Of a stretch of 64,000 nucleotides of DNA, positions 54,293 through 63,965 are shown one piece after another. The stretch is taken from contig NZ_WVIE01000009.1 of NCBI RefSeq assembly GCF_010091945.1, positions 62,001-126,000 of the forward strand, in the 5' to 3' direction. The notes under the pieces were generated by a model. That model was not told where the DNA came from, searched no databases, and saw nothing but the letters and a program-made list of their open reading frames with translations. This DNA comes from Myxacorys almedinensis A (lineage in GTDB: Bacteria; Cyanobacteriota; Cyanobacteriia; Leptolyngbyales; Leptolyngbyaceae). Each line of letters starts with the position of its first letter. Position 1 is the stretch's first letter. Both the position numbers and the translations under genes were made by a program.

Positions 54293-55024
54293 ATGACTCA
54301 CGTTCTAACCCATCCCCCCGTAGCTCCTCTCCAACCCCCCTCTGCCGAGCAACCTAAACGGGCTGAGAGCATTATTCAACTGCGGCAGGTCAGCAAAGTG
54401 TATGCCAATGGCAGCCATGCTCTAGTCAACATTAATCTGGATATCAAAAAAGGCGATTTTCTGTTCATCACAGGACCCTCTGGGTCAGGAAAATCGACCT
54501 TGCTGAAAATGCTTTATGGCGATGAGCATCCCTCCAATGGCGACATCATCGTTCACAAAGAATGTCCCCATCAATTGCGAGGCAACCAACTTTCCATGCT
54601 GCGTCGGCGTATTGGCATTGTGTTTCAAGACTACAAGCTAATTCCCCGCCGCACCGTGGCAGAAAACATCTCGGTTGTGCTGTGGGCACAGAGCTACACT
54701 CGTCAAGAAATTGAGCGGCGTTTGCAGCCTGCTCTGAAGATGGTGGGCTTAACCGATAAAGCCGATCGCTTCCCTGAAGAGCTATCGGGTGGAGAACAGC
54801 AGCGGGTTAGCATCGCCCGTGCGATCGTAGCAACTCCCCCCATCTTGCTAGCCGATGAACCGACCGGCAACCTCGATCCTGATAATTCTTGGCAAGTGAT
54901 CAAAATCTTAAAGAAACTCAATCAGCTTGGCATCACAGTCGTTGTCACAACCCACGATGAAAACCTGATTCGCCTGTCTGACCATCCGGTAGTGCAGATC
55001 CGCAACGGCAAGCTGTACCGCTAG
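54293..55024 (+). CDS. ftsE: Cell-division ATP-binding protein FtsE
   Basis: FtsE, 243 residues, is the ATPase partner of the membrane protein FtsX, which controls peptidoglycan hydrolases at the division site. Walker A ([18 protein letters not shown]), signature ([18 protein letters not shown]), Walker B ([16 protein letters not shown]) and [16 protein letters not shown] in the Q-loop region identify it. The N-terminus is extended by about 25 Pro/Thr-rich residues ([18 protein letters not shown]). I start at ATG 54293 since the open frame before it looks non-coding. ftsX is not adjacent; a small convergent DUF2949 gene follows. Confidence 0.9.
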   Translation: MTHVLTHPPVAPLQPPSAEQPKRAESIIQLRQVSKVYANGSHALVNINLDIKKGDFLFITGPSGSGKSTLLKMLYGDEHPSNGDIIVHKECPHQLRGNQLSMLRRRIGIVFQDYKLIPRRTVAENISVVLWAQSYTRQEIERRLQPALKMVGLTDKADRFPEELSGGEQQRVSIARAIVATPPILLADEPTGNLDPDNSWQVIKILKKLNQLGITVVVTTHDENLIRLSDHPVVQIRNGKLYR

Positions 55025-55056
55025 AGCACCAAGCGCTGAAGGTGTACTGAATGAGT

Positions 55057-55257
55057 TTATGCCTGCTCCATCCAATCGAAAATCTGATCGAGTTGAGCGA
55101 TCGTAATCAGCCCGTACTGCCAAAGAATCATGGGTAGATGGGGCAACTGAGCGCTACTAGAATCGCCATGCCGCACAGCCAGGTCGATCGCTGAAGTCGG
55201 TAGCGCCAATTCTTCTTTCAGAAACTTAATAAAAGCCCGCCGTTTTTTGGTTTCCAT
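55057..55257 (-). CDS. DUF2949 family protein
   Basis: This 66-residue protein matches the cyanobacterial DUF2949 family: FIKFLKEELALPTSAIDLAV at the N-terminus and MILWQYGLITIAQLDQIFDW at the C-terminus, with ATG at 55257. It has two predicted helices joined by a short loop and no membrane segment. Function unknown. It faces ftsE, with stops about 30 bases apart. Confidence 0.9.
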   Translation of the reverse strand: METKKRRAFIKFLKEELALPTSAIDLAVRHGDSSSAQLPHLPMILWQYGLITIAQLDQIFDWMEQA

Positions 55258-55523
55258 TTTAAGATTTGCCCTGTTATATGAGAGATGCTAAAAGATTTGT
55301 TTAAACCTTGTAACAGATTCTCATAGATTGAGTATCTTCCAAAAGGTTTAGATCCTTTAAACCAAGCGTGCGATGCCTCGGCTGAACCCTCTAAACTTAC
55401 TCCTCTTCATCCCTTCTACGGGAAATTACGGTTTATTCTAACTCACGAATTTTGAAATCGTGTGATCAATCTCGATTCTGCTAGGGCACATTAGGGGAAA
55501 ATGCCTATAGACAGGGACGGACT

Positions 55524-56423
55524 ATGCCATCTACCCAACAACTCATCATCTGGCGCAAACAAGCGGCTCATCGGTTGCATCACAGTGTTACAGAATTTAC
55601 AGGAGACACCCTTCAGCCTGCCGATTTTCAAGCCGATGCCCTGCTGCGACAGTTGAGCAATTTGCCTACCCGACCGAGCGATCGCGACCCATTCAAGGGC
55701 AGTTTTCCCAATTCGTCTATTAGTGTCGGACGGGTCAAAACCGCAAATCGCATCAAGCAATTGGTCATGAATATTAAGGGCGATACCTTCCAACCCCAAG
55801 ATGGCTGGGTAGATGATGCCCTGCGATCGCTGCTAAACCTTCCACCTAGAGCGGCAAATCAGCCCTACGCTGATATGTTTCCACCCACAGCGCTGCCAGC
55901 AATTACGGTCGAGCAGTTGATGAAGATGGCTCCCTACGCTTCTTCAGAACGCATCAAACGCTTGTATCCCCATCTCATCCTAACGATGGCAGAATACGAT
56001 ATTACAACTCCTCTGCGAGAAACTCATTTTCTGTCGCAGTTAATTCACGAGTCTGGTTCTTTCCATTACGTGGAAGAAATTGATGCGGGTGACTACCTCG
56101 AAGGTCGAACGGATATTGGCAACACGGAACCAGGGGATGGTCGTCGTTATAAAGGAAGAGGATTGATCCAGATCACGGGTAGAACAAACTACGATGCTTG
56201 TGGACAAGATCTTGGGGTCGATTTATTAAACAATCCTGCTCTTTTGACAAACGACGATTTAGCCTGTCTGAGTGCAGGTTGGTTTTGGCAGAAAAACAAT
56301 TTAAATCAGTTTGCAGATGCTGATGATGTTGAAATGGTGACTCGCACGATCAACGGTGGCTTAAACGGATTTGCAGAGCGGCAAAGCTATTTAGCGATCG
56401 CAAAGGAAGTGCTCTACGCTTAA
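55524..56423 (+). CDS. GH19-like (chitinase/lysozyme-type) glycoside hydrolase
   Basis: The C-terminal 190 residues of this 299-residue protein form a GH19-like lysozyme or chitinase domain: catalytic Glu in FLSQLIHESGSFHYVEEIDA, KGRGLIQITGRTNYDACGQD, and GWFWQKNNLNQFADADDVE then TRTINGG. The first 110 residues contain a repeated unit of about 40 residues (FTGDTLQPADFQADALLRQL with NLPTRP, then IKGDTFQPQDGWVDDALRSL with NLPPRA). No signal peptide is seen, so export would need lysis or another route. It may degrade peptidoglycan or chitin, or act on prey or in a phage-like lysin role. Confidence 0.85.
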   Translation: MPSTQQLIIWRKQAAHRLHHSVTEFTGDTLQPADFQADALLRQLSNLPTRPSDRDPFKGSFPNSSISVGRVKTANRIKQLVMNIKGDTFQPQDGWVDDALRSLLNLPPRAANQPYADMFPPTALPAITVEQLMKMAPYASSERIKRLYPHLILTMAEYDITTPLRETHFLSQLIHESGSFHYVEEIDAGDYLEGRTDIGNTEPGDGRRYKGRGLIQITGRTNYDACGQDLGVDLLNNPALLTNDDLACLSAGWFWQKNNLNQFADADDVEMVTRTINGGLNGFAERQSYLAIAKEVLYA

Positions 56424-56590
56424 AGAACGCTCAAAACGGAGCCGGTGCTAAATAGCGGCATGGATCGTTCAATTCGCCCTCATCCCTAAGGCTGGGGTGG
56501 GGGTCTTCAGTTCAGTTTAATAACGCCTACCTGCTTACTACTCCTTCCAATTGCTTATACGCACAACAGTTTTTACAACACTAAAGCGCT

Positions 56591-57553
56591 TTAGAATTCA
56601 ATCTCAAAAGTGTCATGAAATCTAGTAAAATCTATTGCTCTTTTGCTATCTAAGGTATCGACAAAGATATCCCTAAACCGATGATTCCATAAAACTTCTC
56701 TAATGATGTAAGAGTAACGAGCATGAATCGTTTGAGCAACAGTTTCGTCAATCCCCATAAGCGACACTACAATCTCAGTGTTGTCTCGCGATAATTCATC
56801 CGATGTCATGCCATACAGGGGGCTGTCTGCATCAATGGGATGCATCGCCGTCCAGGTGAGACTAAACACCGGCGTATGCTCGCGGCTCAGCTTCAGATCA
56901 TAGAAACGCCGCATGGTATACCCTTCCTCGGTAACTTCATCTCGCACTAGAGAAAGCCACAACCGAGCTTCTAAAATCTGATTACCGCGCCGATTGGCAG
57001 TCCGAAACATAAGCGTTGGCACACCATTGTAAGGCGCAATGACTGCCACGCGGCTAAACAATACTCTCGCTGTTGGGCGAGCTAATCGCGCAAAGGTTAA
57101 TCCCGTTACTACCGCAACCCCCAGCAACCCCAGCATCGCTTCAACAGAGACCACAACATTGGCATAGAAATTACTCGGTGCGATCGCACCATAGCCAATC
57201 GTTGCCATCGTTTGCACACTAAAAAAGAAAGCATCCCAAAACGAACCGGGTTGAGCATTTGTCAAGTTGTTGCCGCCGATCAGGTAAACGATCGCAAAAC
57301 AGCCATTCGTCCCAACATACATAAGAACCGTCAGCACAAAAAACCACACCCATGGAATCGTCAGCATCAGATAATACAGATCCTGCCAGGGTGACTGCCG
57401 CATTCCAACTTGAAGAATGTTAGGGCGTCCTTGAGCATTTAGGGTACGCTTTGCAGAGCCAGACACCCGGCGAGCAGAATCACCTTGACCTTGAGATTCT
57501 TGGCGAGAAAATTCACTTTCTGGGTGCGCCGATCGATTGCGAAATCTGCTCAT
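56591..57553 (-). CDS. Inward-rectifier potassium channel (KirBac-like)
   Basis: The 320-residue protein has two membrane helices (about residues 58-82 and 130-155) flanking a pore with the selectivity filter TIGYG (residues 118-122), and a C-terminal immunoglobulin-like Kir domain (NGVPTLMFRTANRRGNQILE, LVRDEVTEEGYTMRRFYDL, ISLTWTAMHPID-like FSLTWTAMHPID). It should form a tetrameric K+ channel. The first 45 residues are polar, Arg/Ser-rich and likely disordered. It lies downstream of the ggt gene on the same strand, about 40 bp away. Confidence 0.93.
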   Translation of the reverse strand: MSRFRNRSAHPESEFSRQESQGQGDSARRVSGSAKRTLNAQGRPNILQVGMRQSPWQDLYYLMLTIPWVWFFVLTVLMYVGTNGCFAIVYLIGGNNLTNAQPGSFWDAFFFSVQTMATIGYGAIAPSNFYANVVVSVEAMLGLLGVAVVTGLTFARLARPTARVLFSRVAVIAPYNGVPTLMFRTANRRGNQILEARLWLSLVRDEVTEEGYTMRRFYDLKLSREHTPVFSLTWTAMHPIDADSPLYGMTSDELSRDNTEIVVSLMGIDETVAQTIHARYSYIIREVLWNHRFRDIFVDTLDSKRAIDFTRFHDTFEIEF

Positions 57554-57594
57554 GGTGGTGCGATCGCTAGGGTTGATGGAAATTTTAGCTTTTT

Positions 57595-59190
57595 CTACCG
57601 GGCTAAGGCAATTCCATCAGCACGCGGTTCTGAAGCAGCAATCAGCGTTTCTCCTGAGCGTACAATAATCTGTCCGCGACCAAAGGCACTCGGTTCGGCG
57701 GTCAGTTGAATATGATGAGCGCGATCGCTCAGTCCCGTTGCGATCGTGGGCACAAGAGGTGGCTCTAACAGCACCCGATTTTTTTCCATCCATTGCCAGC
57801 GCGGAGCATCCAACGCCGCTTGCGGATTCATGCCATAATCCACCAAATTTACAACGACTTGCAGATGTCCTTGGGGTTGCATCGCTCCGCCCATGACGCC
57901 AAAAGCACCGATCGGCTGATGCTTGTAACTAAGAAATCCTGGAATAATCGTGTGGTATGGGCGTTTGCCTGCCGCAACTTGGTTTGGATGCCCCGCTTGG
58001 GTTGAAAACCCTGCCCCGCGATTGTGCAAAGCAATTCCGGTCTCAGGAACTAAAATTCCGCTGCCAAAGCCATCATAATTAGACTGAATAAACGACACCA
58101 TCAACTCAGGATCAGCCGCCGCAAGATAAACGGTTCCCCCTGTTGCCATGCCAGAGGTTGGAAATGGAATAGCGGTATGGTCGATCAAAGCGCGACGTTT
58201 TGCCGCATAGGCTTTGCTTAACAATGCCTCAGGCGTTACGTCCATAAAACGTGGATCGCTGACATGGCGACGCACATCTCCGTAAGCTAACTTCATCGCC
58301 TCAATCTGCACATGATAACTCTCGATCGAGTCGCGCGGATATTGCGATAGCTCAAATCCTTCTAAAATATTTAACGCCATCAGTGCGGCAATGCCTTGAG
58401 TGTTGGGCGGAAGTTCCCAAACCGTGACGCCGCGATAGGTCGTTGAAATCGGTTCAACCCATTCTGCCTGATGGGTTGCAAAATCTTCGGGGGTAAAGTA
58501 TCCGCCCGTAGCGGTGGCAAAATGCGCGATCGCAACCGCCAAGTCTCCCTGGTAGAAGGCATCTCCTTCGCTCTCGGCGATCGCCCTCAAGGTTTTAGCA
58601 TGATTGGGACTCCGCCAGATTTCCCCTGCGCGAGGCGATCGCCCACCTGCAAAAAATACCTCTTGAAACGGCGAAAACGCATCGCCAGCCAGCGATAGAA
58701 AGATTCGTTCTGCCCGTTTCCAGGCTCTAGCTACCTCTGGAGACACCGGGAATCCTTGTTCTGCATAGCGCAGTGCCGGTTCAAACAATTGCACAAATGG
58801 CAGCGTTCCCCAGCGTTTCCAGAGGCTCTGCCATGCCGAAACCGCGCCCGGAACCGTCGGAGTCAGCCATCCTGTGTGGGGCATCTGTGGTAGATTTGCA
58901 AACGGCTCTAGGGGAAGCTGATGCGGACTTTTTCCTGACCCATTTAGCCCATGCATCTGACCATCCCACACCAGCGCAAACGCATCAGAACCAATGCCGT
59001 TTGAGGTCGGTTCCACAACAGTTAGAGCAATTGCCATTGCGATCGCGGCATCCACCGCATTTCCTCCCGCCCACAGCATCTCCATGCCTGCCAGCGTTGC
59101 CAGAGGTTGACTTGTGACGACGGCTCCCTGCGCGCCCATCACAACGCGACGATGAGACCCATAGGGATACTGAGTCAGCGTGTCAGACAT
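57595..59190 (-). CDS. Gamma-glutamyltransferase family protein
   Basis: The 531-residue protein belongs to the Ntn-hydrolase gamma-glutamyltranspeptidase family. The precursor is expected to cleave itself before the catalytic Thr, here in TGGTVYLAAADPELMVSF. Other family features are AGGNAVDAAIAMAIALTVVE and GIGSDAFALVWDG near the N-terminus, and GFGSGILVPETGIALHNRG. The group resembles YwrD-like and cephalosporin acylase-like members rather than glutathione-specific GGT, as no signal peptide is seen. I start at ATG 59190 (MSDTLTQYPYGSH); ten extra codons upstream are possible. Confidence 0.9.
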   Translation of the reverse strand: MSDTLTQYPYGSHRRVVMGAQGAVVTSQPLATLAGMEMLWAGGNAVDAAIAMAIALTVVEPTSNGIGSDAFALVWDGQMHGLNGSGKSPHQLPLEPFANLPQMPHTGWLTPTVPGAVSAWQSLWKRWGTLPFVQLFEPALRYAEQGFPVSPEVARAWKRAERIFLSLAGDAFSPFQEVFFAGGRSPRAGEIWRSPNHAKTLRAIAESEGDAFYQGDLAVAIAHFATATGGYFTPEDFATHQAEWVEPISTTYRGVTVWELPPNTQGIAALMALNILEGFELSQYPRDSIESYHVQIEAMKLAYGDVRRHVSDPRFMDVTPEALLSKAYAAKRRALIDHTAIPFPTSGMATGGTVYLAAADPELMVSFIQSNYDGFGSGILVPETGIALHNRGAGFSTQAGHPNQVAAGKRPYHTIIPGFLSYKHQPIGAFGVMGGAMQPQGHLQVVVNLVDYGMNPQAALDAPRWQWMEKNRVLLEPPLVPTIATGLSDRAHHIQLTAEPSAFGRGQIIVRSGETLIAASEPRADGIALAR

Positions 59191-59451
59191 CAAAGCGCGC
59201 TCTAGCGGGTGAGATTTCAAAACAAGCTCCTTACCCCTAAGTGCTTAAAGGTGGTGTTTAGAAATATCTAAGCCATACCACGCTGAAGAAATCCTAGCAA
59301 TCCCCAACTCACGTTCATTCGCTCTATGCAGCCAGTTTGCCATAGTTTCCCGAACTGACGTGTGATGATGGGTCATCTCTAAACCTTGCCTACCTTGGCT
59401 TTCGTTAGTTCTTGAGGTTGACCACTTGCCTGCGTTTGTTGACAACGGGCG

Positions 59452-61344
59452 CTAATTTACCTCAAATGACAGCGCAAAGTTTTCCGTCTTGGGAGACGAC
59501 ACCTCAATCACGTAGTCCCCTTCCATGGGCAGCCGTCCTTGCCAGTCACGAGAATTTGTTGAGCTTCCGCCAATTCGCCGACCATTAGGCGCGATCGCAC
59601 TCAGGCTAATATCTCCTTTCAACACCCGAACTGCCATCACTTGCCGAGTCTTTGCTGGAACCAAGTAACGACGAATTCGATTTGCCCGGCTCTCTCCGGT
59701 GACGGCAGTAGAAGTTTTACCCCGTGCAAACTTTACCAGTTGAGTATCAGAGTATGGAGAGCTAGAAATTGGCGTAATCGCGACATCCATAGAATAGGCA
59801 CCTGACCCATTCACCTCAATGATGTACTCCTCATTGGCGGGCAACTGTCCCGTCCAACTGTGGCTCCGGTAAGCCGAGCTATCGATCGCTTGCCCGTTAG
59901 CACGCAGCAAATTCATTTCTACGCCTGCGCCGCCTAGCGTCACGGTCATAATTTGCCCTTGAGCCGCCTCAATGTAGTAGGGCTGCATGTTTTTATCTTG
60001 CAAATTTCCTTGCTGCACCGAAGAAATTTCGCCTGGTTCAAATTCTATTTTCTTGGGCTGACCATTGCTCACCAATCCCGCGCTACGCAAATCGTCTTTT
60101 CCGGGTTCTACTTTGATGGCTTGAGTACTACTGCCAAGCGGCGATGTCACCTTAAACAGGTGCGCTCCAATTCCCGTTGTGATCAGCAGACTCGCTGCGA
60201 TCGCGATGTAAGATCCTGACGGCTGTGCAACTCCGGGTGGACGTTCTCTCTTTTTAGCTAATTTTTGAGAGGTGGCTGGCTTAATCATGGTTTGTGGTGT
60301 GTCTGAAAATCCACTGTTGTGATGATTGAAACCGTGATGATTGGAACCCATAAACAGTTTCGTTTTAATTGTGGTGATGACCTGCGAATCGCTACTGTCT
60401 CTTGCCGCAGGTGCAATATCTTGTTCAACAGAGGGAGGCATCATGGGGCTGAGCAGCGTTGGCTTCACTCCACCTTCAATCAGGGGTTGGAGGTCTGCCC
60501 AAACATCCTGCGCCGATTGGTAGCGATCGCCCGGATGCAGCGCTAGCATTTTCTGTAACACCGTGGCTAGCCCGTCGCTCATTTGGGCGTAAGGTTGCCA
60601 CTGCCAAGCTAGAGTCTGGCTATCGAGCAAGCTTTGTGGCTCCCGACCTGTCAGCAGCACTAAGCAAGATGCTCCTAGCGCATAAATGTCACTGTGGGGC
60701 GAGACATTTCCTGTTTGCAACTGCTCTGGCGGAGCATAGCCAACCTTTCCCACACGGGTAATGGTCGAAACAATAGGCCAATGACTTGCTGCTTCTTTGA
60801 CGGCTCCAAAGTCGATCAAAACAGGCAACCGGGCGTTTGAAATCTCTGCTCCACCAATTTCGTAGGAGTCGCTAGAAATCTGAAGAATAATATTGTCGGG
60901 CGAAATATCTCGATGAATAATGTCGAGGGTGTGTAGGTAGCTCAACACGGGCAAAAGGTGATTGAGCAGGTATAAAATTTCTGCCTCCGAAAATGCTTGC
61001 CCTCGCTGTTTCCGACCTTGCAGCAAGGCTCGGTAGGTTTGTCCTTTCACAAAATCCTGCACTAAGAAAAGCCGTTGTTCATGCTCAAAAGCGGCCCAAA
61101 ACCGAGGAATTTGAGGGTGTTGAACTTGGTGAAGGGTGCTTGCTTCCCGATGAAATAGTGTCTTCGCTTTATCGATCAGGGCGTCATCTTGGTAAGGAAC
61201 GGTGAATTCCTTCAATACGCATGGCTCATCAAACCGCTCTTGATCGATCGCCAGATAGGTTCGACCAAAACCACCTTGTCCTAAGATTTGTTTGATCAGA
61301 TAGCGCTGTCTGAGGAGGGTTCCTGTCGAAATTGAAGTCGCCAT
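59452..61344 (-). CDS. Membrane-anchored Ser/Thr protein kinase with C-terminal beta domains
   Basis: This 630-residue Hanks-type kinase has the P-loop GQGGFGRTYLA (residues 22-32), the ATP-binding Lys45 (VLKEFTVP), the catalytic loop IHRDISPDNIIL (Asp146) and the Mg loop DFGAVKEAA (Asp178). Ser replaces the usual Lys after HRDI, as in many cyanobacterial kinases. A membrane helix (about 379-397, YIAIAASLLITTGIGAHLF) follows a Ser/Asn-rich linker. The outside part has two related beta domains of about 100 residues (SYRSHSWTGQLPANEEYIIE-like and NSRDWQGRLPMEGDYVIEV), similar to pre-peptidase C-terminal domains, probably binding a ligand. Confidence 0.9.
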   Translation of the reverse strand: MATSISTGTLLRQRYLIKQILGQGGFGRTYLAIDQERFDEPCVLKEFTVPYQDDALIDKAKTLFHREASTLHQVQHPQIPRFWAAFEHEQRLFLVQDFVKGQTYRALLQGRKQRGQAFSEAEILYLLNHLLPVLSYLHTLDIIHRDISPDNIILQISSDSYEIGGAEISNARLPVLIDFGAVKEAASHWPIVSTITRVGKVGYAPPEQLQTGNVSPHSDIYALGASCLVLLTGREPQSLLDSQTLAWQWQPYAQMSDGLATVLQKMLALHPGDRYQSAQDVWADLQPLIEGGVKPTLLSPMMPPSVEQDIAPAARDSSDSQVITTIKTKLFMGSNHHGFNHHNSGFSDTPQTMIKPATSQKLAKKRERPPGVAQPSGSYIAIAASLLITTGIGAHLFKVTSPLGSSTQAIKVEPGKDDLRSAGLVSNGQPKKIEFEPGEISSVQQGNLQDKNMQPYYIEAAQGQIMTVTLGGAGVEMNLLRANGQAIDSSAYRSHSWTGQLPANEEYIIEVNGSGAYSMDVAITPISSSPYSDTQLVKFARGKTSTAVTGESRANRIRRYLVPAKTRQVMAVRVLKGDISLSAIAPNGRRIGGSSTNSRDWQGRLPMEGDYVIEVSSPKTENFALSFEVN

Positions 61345-61709
61345 TTCGGGTTGCCTAGCTTCGGAGAACAGTAGTCAATCACTATACAAGTCATGTATTG
61401 ATTGTTACTTAGTTTTGCGGTTTAACCCTATGGGGCTTGACCCCCTAAACGCAAAATGGTAATTGCCTAGAACTCTTGTGATGTAAGTCTTCTAGAGCAG
61501 GTGATATCGATCACACCCATCTCGTTCTGCTTGTGATAGCAACAGACTTACGAACCTAAATTTAAGTACTTTCTAAGTAAATATTCTGGGTCGGGCGTTC
61601 CATGACCACCTGAAAAGTTTCTCTTTTTCTGCCGTTCAACCGCGATCGTTCCCAAACCCATGACGCAGCACCCCAAGACCCCATGTGAATGAACTGAGAA
61701 CGGTTGTCT
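61345..61709. other. Intergenic region between kinase and O-GlcNAc transferase genes
   Basis: These 365 bases lie between two minus-strand genes. I see no gene. The sequence TGGGGCTTGACCCCC at 61431-61445 could form a short GC-rich stem. The promoter of the kinase gene presumably lies in the part near 61345. Confidence 0.4.
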
Positions 61710-63965
61710 TTAGTCTAATTGCATTCCCATGCCACTATGAGATCGCTGATAAATCTCCCACATTTGCTGATAGGCGGCTTCCATGTCGCGGGTGAATTGC
61801 TTGGCATTCCAGAGCGGGGCAGTTTGGCGCGATCGCAGCAAGTCCCAGTGAATTTTCTGCCGCAATGCTGCATCAGTGCCCAATCGCACGCCCCATTCAA
61901 TATATTCTGCATCGCTCCAAGCAATACCTTCAGTAATGCCAGCGTTAATCATCATGGTGTAGCTGTTGCGGGCAGCAAATTGTTCTCCGACACGGGTCAC
62001 AAGTGGGATGCCCATCCACAGTGTTTCGAGGGTGGTGGTTGCGCCGTTGTAGGGGAAGGTGTCGAGAACAACATCTGCGATCGCTAGATTCGCTCGGTGT
62101 GCTGATTCTGTCGGAGCATCAGGAAGAAAGCGAAGTCGATCTCTTGCTACATCTGCTTTGTCAGCAATTTCAAAGAAGAACTTCTGAATCGAGTCTTCAT
62201 CTGCAAAACCTTTGATCAAGAAGTAACTGTTAGGCACTTCTTTAATAATTTGCATTTGTAATTTTGCTGTGTCTCGGTGGCGTTTACACCCTCGCTGAGC
62301 GCTGAGAAAGGTAATAGCATCCGCTGGAATGTTTAACTGATCTCGGCGGAGCGTGGGAACGCCAATTTCAAATCCATCGACAGCAATGTAGGTTTGAGGA
62401 AGTCGCCAGATCTTTTCAGAGTAGTAGGTTTGAGCATTTTTGGGCAACACGTACGGATCAGCTATGAAATAGTCAACGGCGGGCAATCCGGATGCATCCC
62501 ATCCTAGCCAGGTGAGTTGAATGGGTGCGGGTTTGAGGGACAAGATTTCGCACGTTAGATCTAGGGTGACACTATCAAGATCTACGAGAATGTCTATCTC
62601 GTTTTGATAGATTTTTTCAGCTAAATCTAAGCTGTTGTTGGCGATATCAACGCCCATAACACAATGCTGCTCCATCTGATTGATATACCACTGCTGGAGT
62701 GGATCATTTAGGCGCTCATTGTAGAAATAACCGTTGATTTGGAAGCGATCGCGATCGTGATGCTGAATTAACCATCGCGCTAACCAACCTACGGAATGGC
62801 TGCCCATGCAGTGAGAAAGATAGCCAATTTTGAGCCGTTTTGTTGGTGGCTGACTATGAGATGTTTTTGCTCGTTGGTAGCGATCGCACTGACTCGCCGC
62901 CCGAAGCCGAATGTTGTCTTGACAAAGTTTACCGATTTGGTTTTGAAACGCTCGGTGTTTCTCGGCGTTGTCAGAGAAGTAGGGTAGGTAATAGCAAGAG
63001 TTGAAAAGTCGATCGGTGTGGACAATGTTTAAGTCTGTCGGCTGGTCGGCAAGCAATTTTATTAGAAGAGTTTCGTGATGTTGCAAGGCACTGATGGCTT
63101 CTTGCCAATGTCCTCCAGTATTGAGCAACCCACGCAGTAGCAGGTGGCTAGAAAACGCTTTTTCTGACCAATCATCCACAGAATTTAACCGCGATCGCGC
63201 GATCGCAATTCCTTTTTCATACTCTCGCGCACTTTGGTAAAACAGCGCTAAATGTCCTGAAATCTCGACGTTATTTGCATCTAAACGTAAGTATAGTTCT
63301 GATAACTGTGCGGCTATGTTAGGTTGCCTCATGGTGTAAGCAATTTGAATAGCAGCAGGCAGCAGAACCGCCATTAGTGCAGAGGGAGTTTGAATATAGG
63401 GCAAACATGCTTCTGTGAAATCGATGACGATGGGATGAGGCGCGATCGCGGCTAAAGTACTTTTTAAAACTCGAAGTAATAACCTCTCATCAATGCTGTA
63501 GGTTTGATTTTCTTGAAGACGCGAAATAATTTGCAAGTCGTCTAACTCTTCTGCTGTTAGTTTCTCTAGCCGAATCGAGAGTGCAACTAAATGCAGCGCA
63601 TTTTCAAGATGGTATGGGTTGATTTCTCGAATGTGTTGGCAAATCACCCAAGCCATTGAATCGTTTTCTAGGGCTTCTAGCCGATTTGCTTCTGTTTGCA
63701 ATACCTGGATCAGTTCATCTGTCCATTGTTCAATTTGTGTTTCTTCGCCTTCCGACATGGCAAATAGCCACATTGTTTGCGCGTCTGCTTCTTGACCGTG
63801 GAGTAACAGTGCTAAACCTAAATACCAATAGTAAGATCTAACTTCTGGCTCTGCTTCAATGGCTTGTTCATAGAGACTAATCGCTACTTCGTAATGTTGA
63901 TCTACCAGGGCTTGATAAGCGGGCACATGCTGAGAAGTGATTGGGGTGATGGATTCCGTAGGCAT
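61710..63965 (-). CDS. SPINDLY-type O-linked N-acetylglucosamine transferase with TPR domain
   Basis: The 751-residue protein has an N-terminal helical part that includes TPR-like repeats (QHYEVAISLYEQAIEAEPEV and following), and a C-terminal GT41 catalytic half. GT41 marks are IDILVDLDSVTLDLTCEIL then KPAPIQLTWLGWDASGLPAV, FLSAQRGCKRHRDTAKLQMQ, and the nucleotide-sugar site PYNGATTTLETLWMGIPLV then TRVGEQFAARNSY. GT41 enzymes glycosylate Ser/Thr of proteins with GlcNAc or fucose; targets in cyanobacteria are mostly unknown. The start at ATG 63965 lies 35 bases before the window end and looks complete. Confidence 0.92.
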   Translation of the reverse strand: MPTESITPITSQHVPAYQALVDQHYEVAISLYEQAIEAEPEVRSYYWYLGLALLLHGQEADAQTMWLFAMSEGEETQIEQWTDELIQVLQTEANRLEALENDSMAWVICQHIREINPYHLENALHLVALSIRLEKLTAEELDDLQIISRLQENQTYSIDERLLLRVLKSTLAAIAPHPIVIDFTEACLPYIQTPSALMAVLLPAAIQIAYTMRQPNIAAQLSELYLRLDANNVEISGHLALFYQSAREYEKGIAIARSRLNSVDDWSEKAFSSHLLLRGLLNTGGHWQEAISALQHHETLLIKLLADQPTDLNIVHTDRLFNSCYYLPYFSDNAEKHRAFQNQIGKLCQDNIRLRAASQCDRYQRAKTSHSQPPTKRLKIGYLSHCMGSHSVGWLARWLIQHHDRDRFQINGYFYNERLNDPLQQWYINQMEQHCVMGVDIANNSLDLAEKIYQNEIDILVDLDSVTLDLTCEILSLKPAPIQLTWLGWDASGLPAVDYFIADPYVLPKNAQTYYSEKIWRLPQTYIAVDGFEIGVPTLRRDQLNIPADAITFLSAQRGCKRHRDTAKLQMQIIKEVPNSYFLIKGFADEDSIQKFFFEIADKADVARDRLRFLPDAPTESAHRANLAIADVVLDTFPYNGATTTLETLWMGIPLVTRVGEQFAARNSYTMMINAGITEGIAWSDAEYIEWGVRLGTDAALRQKIHWDLLRSRQTAPLWNAKQFTRDMEAAYQQMWEIYQRSHSGMGMQLD

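Noticed and set aside
59245-59445. 66-codon minus-strand frame between the kinase and ggt genes
   Set aside because: The end part (WLHRANERELGIARISSAWY) looks somewhat protein-like, but there is no known family and no clear ribosome-binding site.
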